The position numbers and the translations under genes are program-made. Shown in pieces: positions 23,632 through 31,306 of a DNA stretch of 49,081 nt. The stretch is from Lachnospiraceae bacterium. Its GTDB lineage: Bacteria > Bacillota > Clostridia > Lachnospirales > Lachnospiraceae. The notes under the pieces are model-generated. The model was not told the origin of the DNA and made no database searches. It was given only the letters and a program-made list of their open reading frames with translations. The stretch covers positions 1 to 49,081 of the forward strand of contig CAADTT010000108.1 of the NCBI GenBank assembly GCA_900752065.1, read 5' to 3'. The stretch's first letter is position 1, and each line of letters begins with the position of its first letter.

Positions 23632-25743
23632 TTATACTTCAAACAGCAGATCTCCGTAGGACGGCATCGGCCATTCCTCTTTATCTACGATCATTTCCAG
23701 CTTATCTACCGGAACACGAAGTTCTTCCATCGCCGTACTTACTCTCTCATAATAATATTCTGCCTGCTCTCTGCCGGACGGTATCTTCGCCGCCTGATCT
23801 GTCACATCCTCCAGTTTTGCCAGAGCCATTTTCGTTACGGACAGCAGGGAAGTTGTCTCCTTGAGCATATTCATGGGTACAGTCACATCTGCCCCTGCTT
23901 CCCGAATCTCGTTTGCCGTACCTGCCAGATTTCTGGCAAAGCGCATGACTGCCGGGATGATATGCTTGCTGGCAATATCGATCATGGCTCTCGCCTCGAT
24001 ATTCATCGCCTTTGCATAACCCTCATACTGGATCTCCGCACGGGACGCCAGCTCCGCCCTGGTAAACACGCCGAATTTTTCAAAAAGCTGGACTGCTTTA
24101 TCCGTCGTCAGCGCCGGAATGGACTCTACCATAGATTTGATATTCGGCAGCCCCCTTCGTTCGGCCTCCTTCACCCATTCTTCCGAATAACCGTTTCCGT
24201 TAAAGACGATCCTCTGATGCGCTTCCGCCAGTTCCTTGATCATATCGTGAACAGCCAGATCGAAATCCTCCGCCTGTTCGAGAGCCTCACATGCCTCCGC
24301 AAAGGATTCCGCCACGATGGTGTTGATGACCACGTTGCACTCTGCCACAGAATCTCTGGAGCCTACCATACGAAACTCAAACTTATTTCCCGTAAAGGCA
24401 AACGGAGACGTCCGGTTCCGGTCAGTAGCGTCCTTTGCAAAATCCGGCAGCGTCTTTACACCTGTATGCAGCTTTCCGCCCTTTAAGCTGTGAGTGGCTG
24501 TACCCGTGCTGATCAACTGCGCCATCACATCTTCAAGCTGTTCTCCTAAAAATACAGAGATAATAGCAGGCGGCGCTTCGTTTGCTCCCAGCCGGTGATC
24601 ATTCCCCACATCTGCCGCTGATTCCCGCAGAAGATCCGCATGGCGGTCCACCGCCCGCAGAATACACATGATGATCAGAAGAAACTGAATATTCTCATGG
24701 GGCGTCTTTCCCGGATCAAGCAAATTAATGCCGTCATCTGTGGTGAGAGACCAGTTGTTATGCTTTCCGGAACCGTTCACACCTGCAAATGGCTTCTCAT
24801 GAAGCAGGCACTGCAGCCCATGCTCCTCTGCTACACGCTTTAAGGTTTCCATGATGATCTGATTATGATCGGCTGCCACATTACATTCTGCATAAATCGG
24901 CGCCAGCTCATGCTGCGCAGGAGCCACCTCGTTGTGCTGCGTCTTCGCAGACACGCCTAATTTCCACAGCTCACAGTTCACATCTCTCATAAAGGAAGCA
25001 ATCTTAGGACGGATCACGCCGAAATAATGATCATCCAGTTCCTGTCCCTTGGGCGGCATCGCCCCGAACAGGGTCCTCCCTGTAAAGATCAGATCTTTTC
25101 TCTTTAAATATTTCTCACGGTCTACAATAAAATACTCCTGCTCTACGCCCACAGAAGGAACCACTTTCTTTGATGTAGTGTTTCCAAACAGCCGAATCAG
25201 GCGCAGAGACTGCTTCTGCACAGCTTCCATGGAGCGCAGCAGCGGCGTCTTCTGATCCAGAGCCTCCCCTGTGTAGGAACAGAATGCGGTCGGGATGCAC
25301 AGAATCGCGCCTGCCTCATCTTCCCGCACAAAGGCAGGAGAAGTGCAGTCCCATGCCGTATAGCCCCTCGCCTCAAAGGTGGCGCGAAGTCCCCCTGAAG
25401 GGAAGGAAGAAGCATCCGGCTCGCCCTTAATCAGCTCTTTTCCGGAAAACTCCATCAGAATGGAACCTTCTTTATCCGGCGCAGTGATAAATGCGTCATG
25501 TTTTTCTGCCGTAAAACCTGTCAGCGGCTGAAACCAGTGGGTATAATGGGTCGCTCCCTTTTCCACCGCCCAGTCCTTCATGGCGCCTGCCACGACCTCA
25601 GCGGTTATCGGATCCAGCTCTTTTCCATCATCAATCGTCTTGTGCAGCTCCTTATATACTTTTTTCGGCAGCCGTTCCTTCATGACCCTGTCGTTGAATA
25701 CGTTCTGACCGAAAATCTCTGCCACATTCATCTTATCGCTCAT
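23632..25743 (-). CDS. glnN: Type III glutamine synthetase, copy 2
   Basis: This 703-residue protein is the large GSIII form of glutamine synthetase, which makes glutamine from glutamate, ammonia and ATP in the cytoplasm. Hallmarks include GEPDASSFPSGG (about residues 108-120), KTQHNEVAPAQHELAPIY, KPFAGVNGSGKHNNWS, NDHRLGANEAPPAIIS and NGNGYSEEW. The start at 25743 has GGAGG 6 bases upstream and gives exactly the same length as its neighbour. It is a tandem paralogue of the gene at 25873-27984. By eye about three quarters of residues are identical, with most divergence in the C-terminal 120 residues. A terminator separates the two, so they can be expressed separately. Confidence 0.95.
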   Translation of the reverse strand: MSDKMNVAEIFGQNVFNDRVMKERLPKKVYKELHKTIDDGKELDPITAEVVAGAMKDWAVEKGATHYTHWFQPLTGFTAEKHDAFITAPDKEGSILMEFSGKELIKGEPDASSFPSGGLRATFEARGYTAWDCTSPAFVREDEAGAILCIPTAFCSYTGEALDQKTPLLRSMEAVQKQSLRLIRLFGNTTSKKVVPSVGVEQEYFIVDREKYLKRKDLIFTGRTLFGAMPPKGQELDDHYFGVIRPKIASFMRDVNCELWKLGVSAKTQHNEVAPAQHELAPIYAECNVAADHNQIIMETLKRVAEEHGLQCLLHEKPFAGVNGSGKHNNWSLTTDDGINLLDPGKTPHENIQFLLIIMCILRAVDRHADLLRESAADVGNDHRLGANEAPPAIISVFLGEQLEDVMAQLISTGTATHSLKGGKLHTGVKTLPDFAKDATDRNRTSPFAFTGNKFEFRMVGSRDSVAECNVVINTIVAESFAEACEALEQAEDFDLAVHDMIKELAEAHQRIVFNGNGYSEEWVKEAERRGLPNIKSMVESIPALTTDKAVQLFEKFGVFTRAELASRAEIQYEGYAKAMNIEARAMIDIASKHIIPAVMRFARNLAGTANEIREAGADVTVPMNMLKETTSLLSVTKMALAKLEDVTDQAAKIPSGREQAEYYYERVSTAMEELRVPVDKLEMIVDKEEWPMPSYGDLLFEV

Positions 25744-25806
25744 TGTTTTCCTCCACAGATTGCTTTTTCTATAGGCATGATAGCGCAAATTAATTAAAAA
25801 TGCAAG

Positions 25807-25838
25807 AAAAAAGAGGCATGGGTTCACGCCTCTTTTTT
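25807..25838. terminator. Terminator between the glnN copies
   Basis: AAAAAAGAGGC and GCCTCTTTTTT flank a 10-base loop, giving a symmetric hairpin with a T-run on both strands. It lies about 35 bp after the stop of the first glnN. Confidence 0.85.
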
Positions 25839-25872
25839 CCTACATTTCCTTCTAAACCGCAGATTTCTACTT

Positions 25873-27984
25873 TTATACTTCAAAGAGCAGATCTCCGTAA
25901 GACGGCATCGGCCATACTTCCTTGTCTACCAGCATTTCCAGCTTATCCACCGGCTCCCGCAAAGCTCCCATAGCCGGCATTACTGTCTCATGGAAGAATT
26001 TCGCCTGTTCCTCCACATCTTCCTTTGCCGCCGCTTCCGCATCCAGTGCGATCAGCTTTGTCAGAGCCGCTTTCGTCTCTTCCAGAAGATCGCTGATCTC
26101 ATTTAACAGCGCCGCCTGTACAGATGCCCTTGCGCCTGCTGCCGTTACGGAATTGATCGTATCCGCCAGGCTCTTTGTATAAGCGATCACTGCCGGAACG
26201 ATCTGCTTACTTGCAACGTCGATCATGGTCTTTGCCTCGATGTTGATCGCCTTCGCATAGTTTTCATATTTAATCTCCACACGGGACTCCAGCTCTGTCC
26301 TTGTAAACACGCCGAACCGCTCGAACATGCCGATATTTTCCTCTTTTACCAGTACCGGGATCGCCTCTACCATGGACTTGATGTTTGGAAGGCCTCTTCT
26401 TTCTGCCTCTGCCACCCATTCCTCTGAGTAACCGTTTCCGTTGAACACCACTCGCTGGTGCTCAATGGCCTGCTGCTTGATCAGGTCATGAACCGCCACA
26501 TCAAAGTCCTCTGCCTTCTCCAGAACGTCGCACGCATCGGCGAATGCTTCTGCCACGATGGTGTTCAGCACCACATTGGGGCCTGAGATCGAATCTCTGG
26601 AACCAACCATACGGAACTCAAACTTGTTTCCGGTAAATGCGAAAGGCGATGTCCTGTTTCTGTCCGTAGCATCCTTTGACAGACTTGGCAATGTCTTCAC
26701 ACCTGTCTCCAGCACGCCGCCCTTCAGACTGTGCGTCGCCGTACCTGTGCTGATAAGCTGCTCCAGCACGTCCTCAAGCTGGTCGCCCAGAAATACGGAA
26801 ATGATAGCAGGCGGCGCCTCGTTCGCGCCCAGTCTGTGGTCATTTCCCGGATCTGCCGCGGACTCACGAAGCAGGTCTGCATGTTTGTCCACCGCTTTTA
26901 AGATACAGGTCAGCACCAGAAGGAACTGAATATTTTCATGGGGCGTCTTGCCCGGATCTAACAGATTGATGCCATCGTCCGTAGTCAAAGACCAGTTGTT
27001 GTGCTTACCGGAGCCATTGACTCCTGCAAAAGGCTTCTCATGGAGCAGACACTGCAGACCATGCTGGCATGCCACCTTCTTCAAGGTTTTCATAACCAAC
27101 TGGTTGCTGTCCACGGCAATATTTGCCTCCGAGTAGATCGTAGCCAGCTCATGCTGTGCGGGAGCTACCTCGTTGTGCTGTGTCTTTGCCGTCACACCCA
27201 GCTTCCACAGCTCCTCGTTCACATCCTTCATATAGGAAGCGATGCGCTGACGAATCGTTCCAAAGTAATGATCGTCCAGCTCCTGTCCCTTAGGAGGCAT
27301 CGCCCCAAATAAGGTACGTCCTGTAAAGATCAGGTCTTTTCTCTTTAAATATTTCTGCTTATCCACCAGAAAGTATTCCTGCTCCGGACCAACCGACGGG
27401 GTCACCTTTCTGGATGTAGTATTTCCAAAAAGCCGGAGCAGACGAATGGACTGCTCGTTGATCGCCTCCATAGAACGGAGAAGCGGTGTCTTCTGATCCA
27501 GGGCCTCGCCTGTATAAGAGCAGAAAGCTGTCGGAATACACAGGATCGCACCTGCCGCGTCCTCACGCACATAGGCTGGTGAAGTGCAGTCCCAGGCCGT
27601 ATAGCCTCTCGCCTCAAAGGTAGCCCGCAGTCCGCCTGACGGGAAGGAGGATGCATCCGGCTCGCCCTTGATCAGCTCCTTGCCGGAAAACTCCATCAGT
27701 ACCGTGCCGTCCTCTGCCGGTGATGTGATAAAGGAATCATGTTTCTCCGCCGTCATACCGGTCAGCGGCTGGAAAATATGGGTGTAATGGGTAGCGCCCT
27801 TTTCCACCGCCCAGTTCTTCATAGCCTCTGCCACCACATCCGCTACGACAGGATCCAATTCCTTTCCTTCTTTGATCGTCTTCTTCAGTTCTTTATATAC
27901 TTTTTTCGGAAGACGTTCCTGCATCACCTTGTCATTGAAGACGTTTTCGCCAAACATTTCTGCGACATTCATTTTTTCACTCAT
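25873..27984 (-). CDS. glnN: Type III glutamine synthetase, copy 1
   Basis: This 703-residue GSIII is colinear with copy 2 without visible gaps over most of its length. It carries the same ATP/metal-site signatures (GEPDASSFPSGG, KTQHNEVAPAQHEL, GVNGSGKHNNWS, NDHRLGANEAPPA). Differences cluster near the C-terminus, where copy 1 is richer in alanine (ALDAEAAAKEDVEEQ). GAGG precedes the ATG at 27984. It follows the aldolase gene, from which a terminator at 28041-28076 separates it; I find no convincing promoter or glutamine-responsive leader in the short space left. Whether both copies are active or one has a regulatory or nitrogen-dependent role cannot be told from sequence. Confidence 0.95.
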   Translation of the reverse strand: MSEKMNVAEMFGENVFNDKVMQERLPKKVYKELKKTIKEGKELDPVVADVVAEAMKNWAVEKGATHYTHIFQPLTGMTAEKHDSFITSPAEDGTVLMEFSGKELIKGEPDASSFPSGGLRATFEARGYTAWDCTSPAYVREDAAGAILCIPTAFCSYTGEALDQKTPLLRSMEAINEQSIRLLRLFGNTTSRKVTPSVGPEQEYFLVDKQKYLKRKDLIFTGRTLFGAMPPKGQELDDHYFGTIRQRIASYMKDVNEELWKLGVTAKTQHNEVAPAQHELATIYSEANIAVDSNQLVMKTLKKVACQHGLQCLLHEKPFAGVNGSGKHNNWSLTTDDGINLLDPGKTPHENIQFLLVLTCILKAVDKHADLLRESAADPGNDHRLGANEAPPAIISVFLGDQLEDVLEQLISTGTATHSLKGGVLETGVKTLPSLSKDATDRNRTSPFAFTGNKFEFRMVGSRDSISGPNVVLNTIVAEAFADACDVLEKAEDFDVAVHDLIKQQAIEHQRVVFNGNGYSEEWVAEAERRGLPNIKSMVEAIPVLVKEENIGMFERFGVFTRTELESRVEIKYENYAKAINIEAKTMIDVASKQIVPAVIAYTKSLADTINSVTAAGARASVQAALLNEISDLLEETKAALTKLIALDAEAAAKEDVEEQAKFFHETVMPAMGALREPVDKLEMLVDKEVWPMPSYGDLLFEV

Positions 27985-28040
27985 GACTCCTCATCCTTTC
28001 TTTTGCAGAAGGAAAATAAATGCCTTTTCCCAACCAGAAG

Positions 28041-28076
28041 AAAAAGAGGGCGCTCCACCTGAAAGTGGAACGCCCT
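28041..28076 (-). terminator. Terminator of fba
   Basis: On the minus strand, GGGCGTTCCAC pairs with GTGGAGCGCCC (one mismatch) around TTTCAG, followed by TCTTTTTC. It lies about 95 bp after the fba stop. Confidence 0.75.
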
Positions 28077-28168
28077 TGTTCGCCTGCATTTATTCACCTG
28101 ATTTAAAATCTGTATATAAGGATACCCTACTTTTTCAGAAAATGCAAGTGTAAATTTAAATTTTCTGA

Positions 28169-29032
28169 TCAAGCCTTGTCGATGGAACCAAAGATCTCCA
28201 TCTTCTCTTTTACCTTTGCCTTGATTGCCTCGAAGCCAGGAGCCAGAAGCTTTCTCGGGTCATAGCCCTTGCCCTGCTGATCCTTGCCTGCCTCAATGTA
28301 TGCGCGGGTAGCGTCTGCAAATACAAGCTGGCACTCGGTGTTTACATTGATCTTAGAAACGCCCAGGTCAATGGCTTTCTTGATCTGGTCATCCGGGATA
28401 CCTGTACCGCCGTGAAGAACGAGAGGCATCTCGCCGGTCAACTGCTGGATAGCGTCCAGAGTCTCAAAGCTTAATCCTTCCCAGTTTGCCGGGTATTTGC
28501 CGTGGATATTGCCGATGCCTGCAGCCAGGAAATCGATGCCCAGGTCAGCGATCATCTTGCACTCAGCCGGATCTGCACACTCGCCCTTGCCGATTACGCC
28601 GTCTTCCTCGCCGCCGATTGCGCCAACTTCTGCCTCCAGAGACATCCCGTGCTCTGCACAGATCTTAACCAGCTCTTTTGTCTTGGCAACATTCTCTTCG
28701 ATCGGATAGTGAGAGCCGTCGAACATGATAGATGAGAAACCAGCCTCCACACACTTTAAGCATCCGTCATAGGTGCCGTGATCCAGATGAAGAGCAACCG
28801 GAACGGTAATCTTCAGCTCTTCGAGCATTCCGTTTACCATGCCTACAACTGTCTTGTAGCCTGCCATATACTTTCCAGCACCTTCAGATACACCAAGAAT
28901 CACCGGTGAGTTGTTTTCCTGAGCGGTAAGAAGGATTGCCTTTGTCCACTCCAGATTGTTAATGTTGAACTGGCCTACTGCATAATGGCCTGCTTTTGCT
29001 TTCTGCAACATCTCTTTTGCTGATACTAACAT
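28169..29032 (-). CDS. fba: Class II fructose-bisphosphate aldolase
   Basis: This 287-residue cytoplasmic glycolytic enzyme cleaves fructose-1,6-bisphosphate or condenses the triose phosphates. Class II features are visible. The zinc ligands lie in ALHLDHGTYDG (about residues 80-90), GIGNIHGKYP (about 175-185) and VLHGGTGIPDD (about 205-215), and a Glu-rich segment SLEAEVGAIGGEEDG is present. The C-terminal KINVNTECQ segment is typical. Tagatose-bisphosphate aldolase (GatY/KbaY) is a close relative and cannot be fully excluded, which is relevant given the nearby mgl genes. I chose the ATG at 29032 because GGAGGG ends 8 bases upstream; the ATG at 29038 is too close to it. Confidence 0.92.
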   Translation of the reverse strand: MLVSAKEMLQKAKAGHYAVGQFNINNLEWTKAILLTAQENNSPVILGVSEGAGKYMAGYKTVVGMVNGMLEELKITVPVALHLDHGTYDGCLKCVEAGFSSIMFDGSHYPIEENVAKTKELVKICAEHGMSLEAEVGAIGGEEDGVIGKGECADPAECKMIADLGIDFLAAGIGNIHGKYPANWEGLSFETLDAIQQLTGEMPLVLHGGTGIPDDQIKKAIDLGVSKINVNTECQLVFADATRAYIEAGKDQQGKGYDPRKLLAPGFEAIKAKVKEKMEIFGSIDKA

Positions 29033-29061
29033 TGTCATTTCCCTCCATTTTCATTAATGAA

Positions 29062-29078
29062 TACATACTTTGTATGCA
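29062..29078. promoter_or_regulatory. Small palindrome in the fba leader
   Basis: ACATAC-TTT-GTATGC forms an inverted repeat between the fba promoter and its Shine-Dalgarno. It could be an operator or a leader hairpin; the evidence is weak. Confidence 0.3.
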
Positions 29079-29092
29079 CTATGGTCAAACTC

Positions 29093-29121
29093 ATTATACC
29101 GCAGTTTGCAGAAAAAAGAAA
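29093..29121 (-). promoter_or_regulatory. Promoter of fba
   Basis: A perfect TATAAT (29093-29098) on the minus strand, 60 bases before the ATG, with a weak T-rich -35 region. Confidence 0.5.
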
Positions 29122-29150
29122 TAGATAATTCAATTAATTTACTCCAAATC

Positions 29151-29313
29151 GTAACAGTTCAGCCGCACCATTCGCAATCTCGCACTTCGTGCTCCAAAGC
29201 TTGCTTGCGCAAGCGGATTGCTCATGATCCGGTGCTCAGTCCATGTCTGACACTATGTGCTCATTCATGCAAGCATGATTCGCCCATAATATCAGACATG
29301 GCTGAACTGTTAC
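29151..29313. repeat. Palindromic repeat, GTAACAGTTCAG family (163 bp, branched)
   Basis: A perfect 14-bp terminal repeat (GTAACAGTTCAGCC / GGCTGAACTGTTAC) encloses further nested pairs. These are GCACC/GGTGC, GCAATC (29174-29179) with GATTGC (29216-29221), GCAC-TTC-GTGC, GCTTGCGCAAGC and CCATGTCTGA (29241-29250) with TCAGACATGG (29292-29301). The last pair encloses TCATGC/GCATGA. The single strand could fold as a multi-armed structure. The right end supplies the TAA stop of the MglB-like gene. I see no coding capacity. Confidence 0.85.
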
Positions 29314-30341
29314 TCCAAATCCCCTGCCGTCACGATCCTGTGGGGCAGACGGATATAGGTATCCTCCAAAAGCTCGATATTTTCCGGAAGTTCTGTATGA
29401 AAATGCAGGGAATAGGCCAGTTCCAGCATACTGCGCGCCTGTCCCTCCGCATCATTTATCACCGTTCCCGCCAGAGTCCCCTCCCGGATCGCTTCCTTCG
29501 CCTCTTCCGTACCATCAACTCCCACCACGATAGGGAGCGGCGATTTTCCGTATTCCTTCCATGCGTCGATTGCTCCCAGAGCCATATCGTCGTTGTTCGC
29601 CAGCACCAGCTCAATCTTATCTCCGAACTCCCCCAGCCACAGATTCATCTTCGTCTGAGCCTGTGCACGGCTCCAGTTTGCGATCTCATCCCCCAGCTTT
29701 TCCAGAGGAATTCCCGCCTCTATGATGGTGTCCACAGAATACTCTGTACGAATCAGTGCGTCCTGATGTCCTGCCTCTCCCTCCAGCATCACATATTGGA
29801 GCTTTCCGTCCCCATTCCGGTCATATAGAGCCATTCCATCCTCATCAGAGCACAGCTCTGTAACGATTTCCCCCTGCAGGATTCCCGATTTTACCGGCTC
29901 CGAGCCTACATAGTACAGCTTATCCCACCGCTCTATATCCTCCTGCACCAGTTCCCGGTTAAAGAAGATCACGGGAACACCGGCATTTTTCGCCTTATCA
30001 ATGATCATCGTTGCATCCGTCCTGTCTGCCATATTGACACAGAGGATATCCGCGCCATTGTCTATAAAATCCGACACCTGATCGTTCTGTACATTCTGTT
30101 TTCCCCCGGCACTTACCACCTCCACTGCGATCGAGGCTCCTGTCTCATATTCTTTCTGTTTTGCGGCTGTCTTAAAGTCCTCTACCATACTGCTGATGAA
30201 CGTATCAAACTGATCATAGGTACAAACCCCTATTTTCAAATTCTTGTCCGTAAGGCGCTTCTCTTCTTCATATTTTCCGGAACAGCCTGTCATAAGAAGA
30301 CTCATGCACAGGATAAAACTTCCCATTCTTTTTCTTCGCAT
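29310..30341 (-). CDS. MglB-like galactose-binding lipoprotein of the sensor operon
   Basis: This 343-residue lipoprotein (SLLMTGC, lipidated Cys at about 20) has the periplasmic-binding-protein fold of the glucose/galactose binder MglB. DRNGDGKLQYVMLEGEAGHQDA corresponds to the calcium loop and following strand of E. coli MglB (DLNKDGQIQ as I recall it). GVPVIFFNRELV and LANNDDMALGAIDAW are also shared with the transport MglB at 38070-39293. GGAG precedes the ATG at 30341, 17 bp after the previous gene. As last gene of a response regulator, kinase, membrane binding protein, lipoprotein operon, it is more likely a sensor than a transport subunit. The stop codon TAA lies in a palindromic repeat. 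Confidence 0.85.
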   Translation of the reverse strand: MRRKRMGSFILCMSLLMTGCSGKYEEEKRLTDKNLKIGVCTYDQFDTFISSMVEDFKTAAKQKEYETGASIAVEVVSAGGKQNVQNDQVSDFIDNGADILCVNMADRTDATMIIDKAKNAGVPVIFFNRELVQEDIERWDKLYYVGSEPVKSGILQGEIVTELCSDEDGMALYDRNGDGKLQYVMLEGEAGHQDALIRTEYSVDTIIEAGIPLEKLGDEIANWSRAQAQTKMNLWLGEFGDKIELVLANNDDMALGAIDAWKEYGKSPLPIVVGVDGTEEAKEAIREGTLAGTVINDAEGQARSMLELAYSLHFHTELPENIELLEDTYIRLPHRIVTAGDLE

Positions 30342-30358
30342 ACTCTTTCTCCTGCCCT

Positions 30359-31306
30359 TCACTGGATCAGCGGATACAGAAGCCTCTCATTTTCCGGCTC
30401 ATGCAGCGTTTCCCCTGTCGCTTTATGAAAATCAATCGTCATAGGCTCCGAGGCGCCGCCTTTTCTTATTTTCTGCACTAAAATATCTACCGCTTCATAC
30501 CCCATGTTAAATTCATTCTGAAACACGATCCCCTCTATCATTCCCTGATCAACCCCAAATACGATCTGCTCACTGCTCCCGATACCGTAAATTTTCAGAT
30601 TTTCCCGGGAACCGCCGACGACATTCATCGTCATCACCAGCGGCAGATCATCCAACGCTGCCAGCGCCTGTTCCTTTCCGCTTTCTAAAACCTCTTTCAT
30701 CGCCTCCTGATTTGGATAAAGAACCTGTTCGACCTTCCGCCCCGCTTTCTCACAGCCGTCTCGAAATCCTGCCATCCGCTCCTTTTGACAGTTCCGATTT
30801 TCTCCCGTCTGGACAATATACACCGGAACATCCGCCCCGGTTCCCTCAATGACCTGTCCTGCCAGCTCTTTTCCCATCTCATAGGCATTTGCAGCCACAC
30901 AGGGCAGGGACTCGTCCCCGTAAATTCCGCTTTCCACCAACACGATTGGAGATACATTTGCCGTTCTGGTGATATAGTTCGCCATTCCCCTGCTGTCTGT
31001 CACCGCCACCACCATGCCTTCTGCGCCGTTTTCCAGTTCGCGCGCCATCTGTTCCTCCTGCTCTTTTGCATCGTTTGTTCCCGATAAAACCACAAAATTC
31101 ACGGACGCATCCAAATCAGAAGCCGCCTGCTCTACCCCCTGTTTGAAGGATGTCCATTTTTCCGCAGTGCTTCCATAAACCACAACGGAAAGATTCACAT
31201 GTCTCTGGCTTGTTTTTGCCGATGTCATATAGATATAAGATATCACACTGAAAATTATGAGCATTCCTGCTATGATCACTGCTCTCATACCGTTTTTTTC
31301 CGTCAT
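30359..31306 (-). CDS. Membrane-anchored sugar-binding protein (sensor partner)
   Basis: This 315-residue protein has an uncleaved-looking membrane segment (about residues 7-27, RAVIIAGMLIIFSVISYIYM) and then a type I periplasmic binding domain. It shows LSVVVYGSTAEKWTSFKQGVEQAA, AEGMVVAVTDSRGMANYI, VAANAYEMGKELAGQVI and IVFQNEFNMGYEAVDILVQKI. It belongs to the RbsB/XylF-like class but is tethered rather than lipidated. Its ATG overlaps the kinase stop by 4 bp, and GGAGGAGG precedes it. Known relatives in Clostridium couple such proteins to LytS/YesM-type kinases as extracellular sugar sensors (XylFII-LytS-YesN). By analogy this one probably contacts the kinase's extracellular domain. Confidence 0.82.
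   Translation of the reverse strand: MTEKNGMRAVIIAGMLIIFSVISYIYMTSAKTSQRHVNLSVVVYGSTAEKWTSFKQGVEQAASDLDASVNFVVLSGTNDAKEQEEQMARELENGAEGMVVAVTDSRGMANYITRTANVSPIVLVESGIYGDESLPCVAANAYEMGKELAGQVIEGTGADVPVYIVQTGENRNCQKERMAGFRDGCEKAGRKVEQVLYPNQEAMKEVLESGKEQALAALDDLPLVMTMNVVGGSRENLKIYGIGSSEQIVFGVDQGMIEGIVFQNEFNMGYEAVDILVQKIRKGGASEPMTIDFHKATGETLHEPENERLLYPLIQ

Noticed and set aside
27985..28040. A glutamine riboswitch or dedicated promoter for the first glnN
   Set aside because: The space after the fba terminator is about 55 bp, and I could not find a convincing promoter or aptamer pattern.
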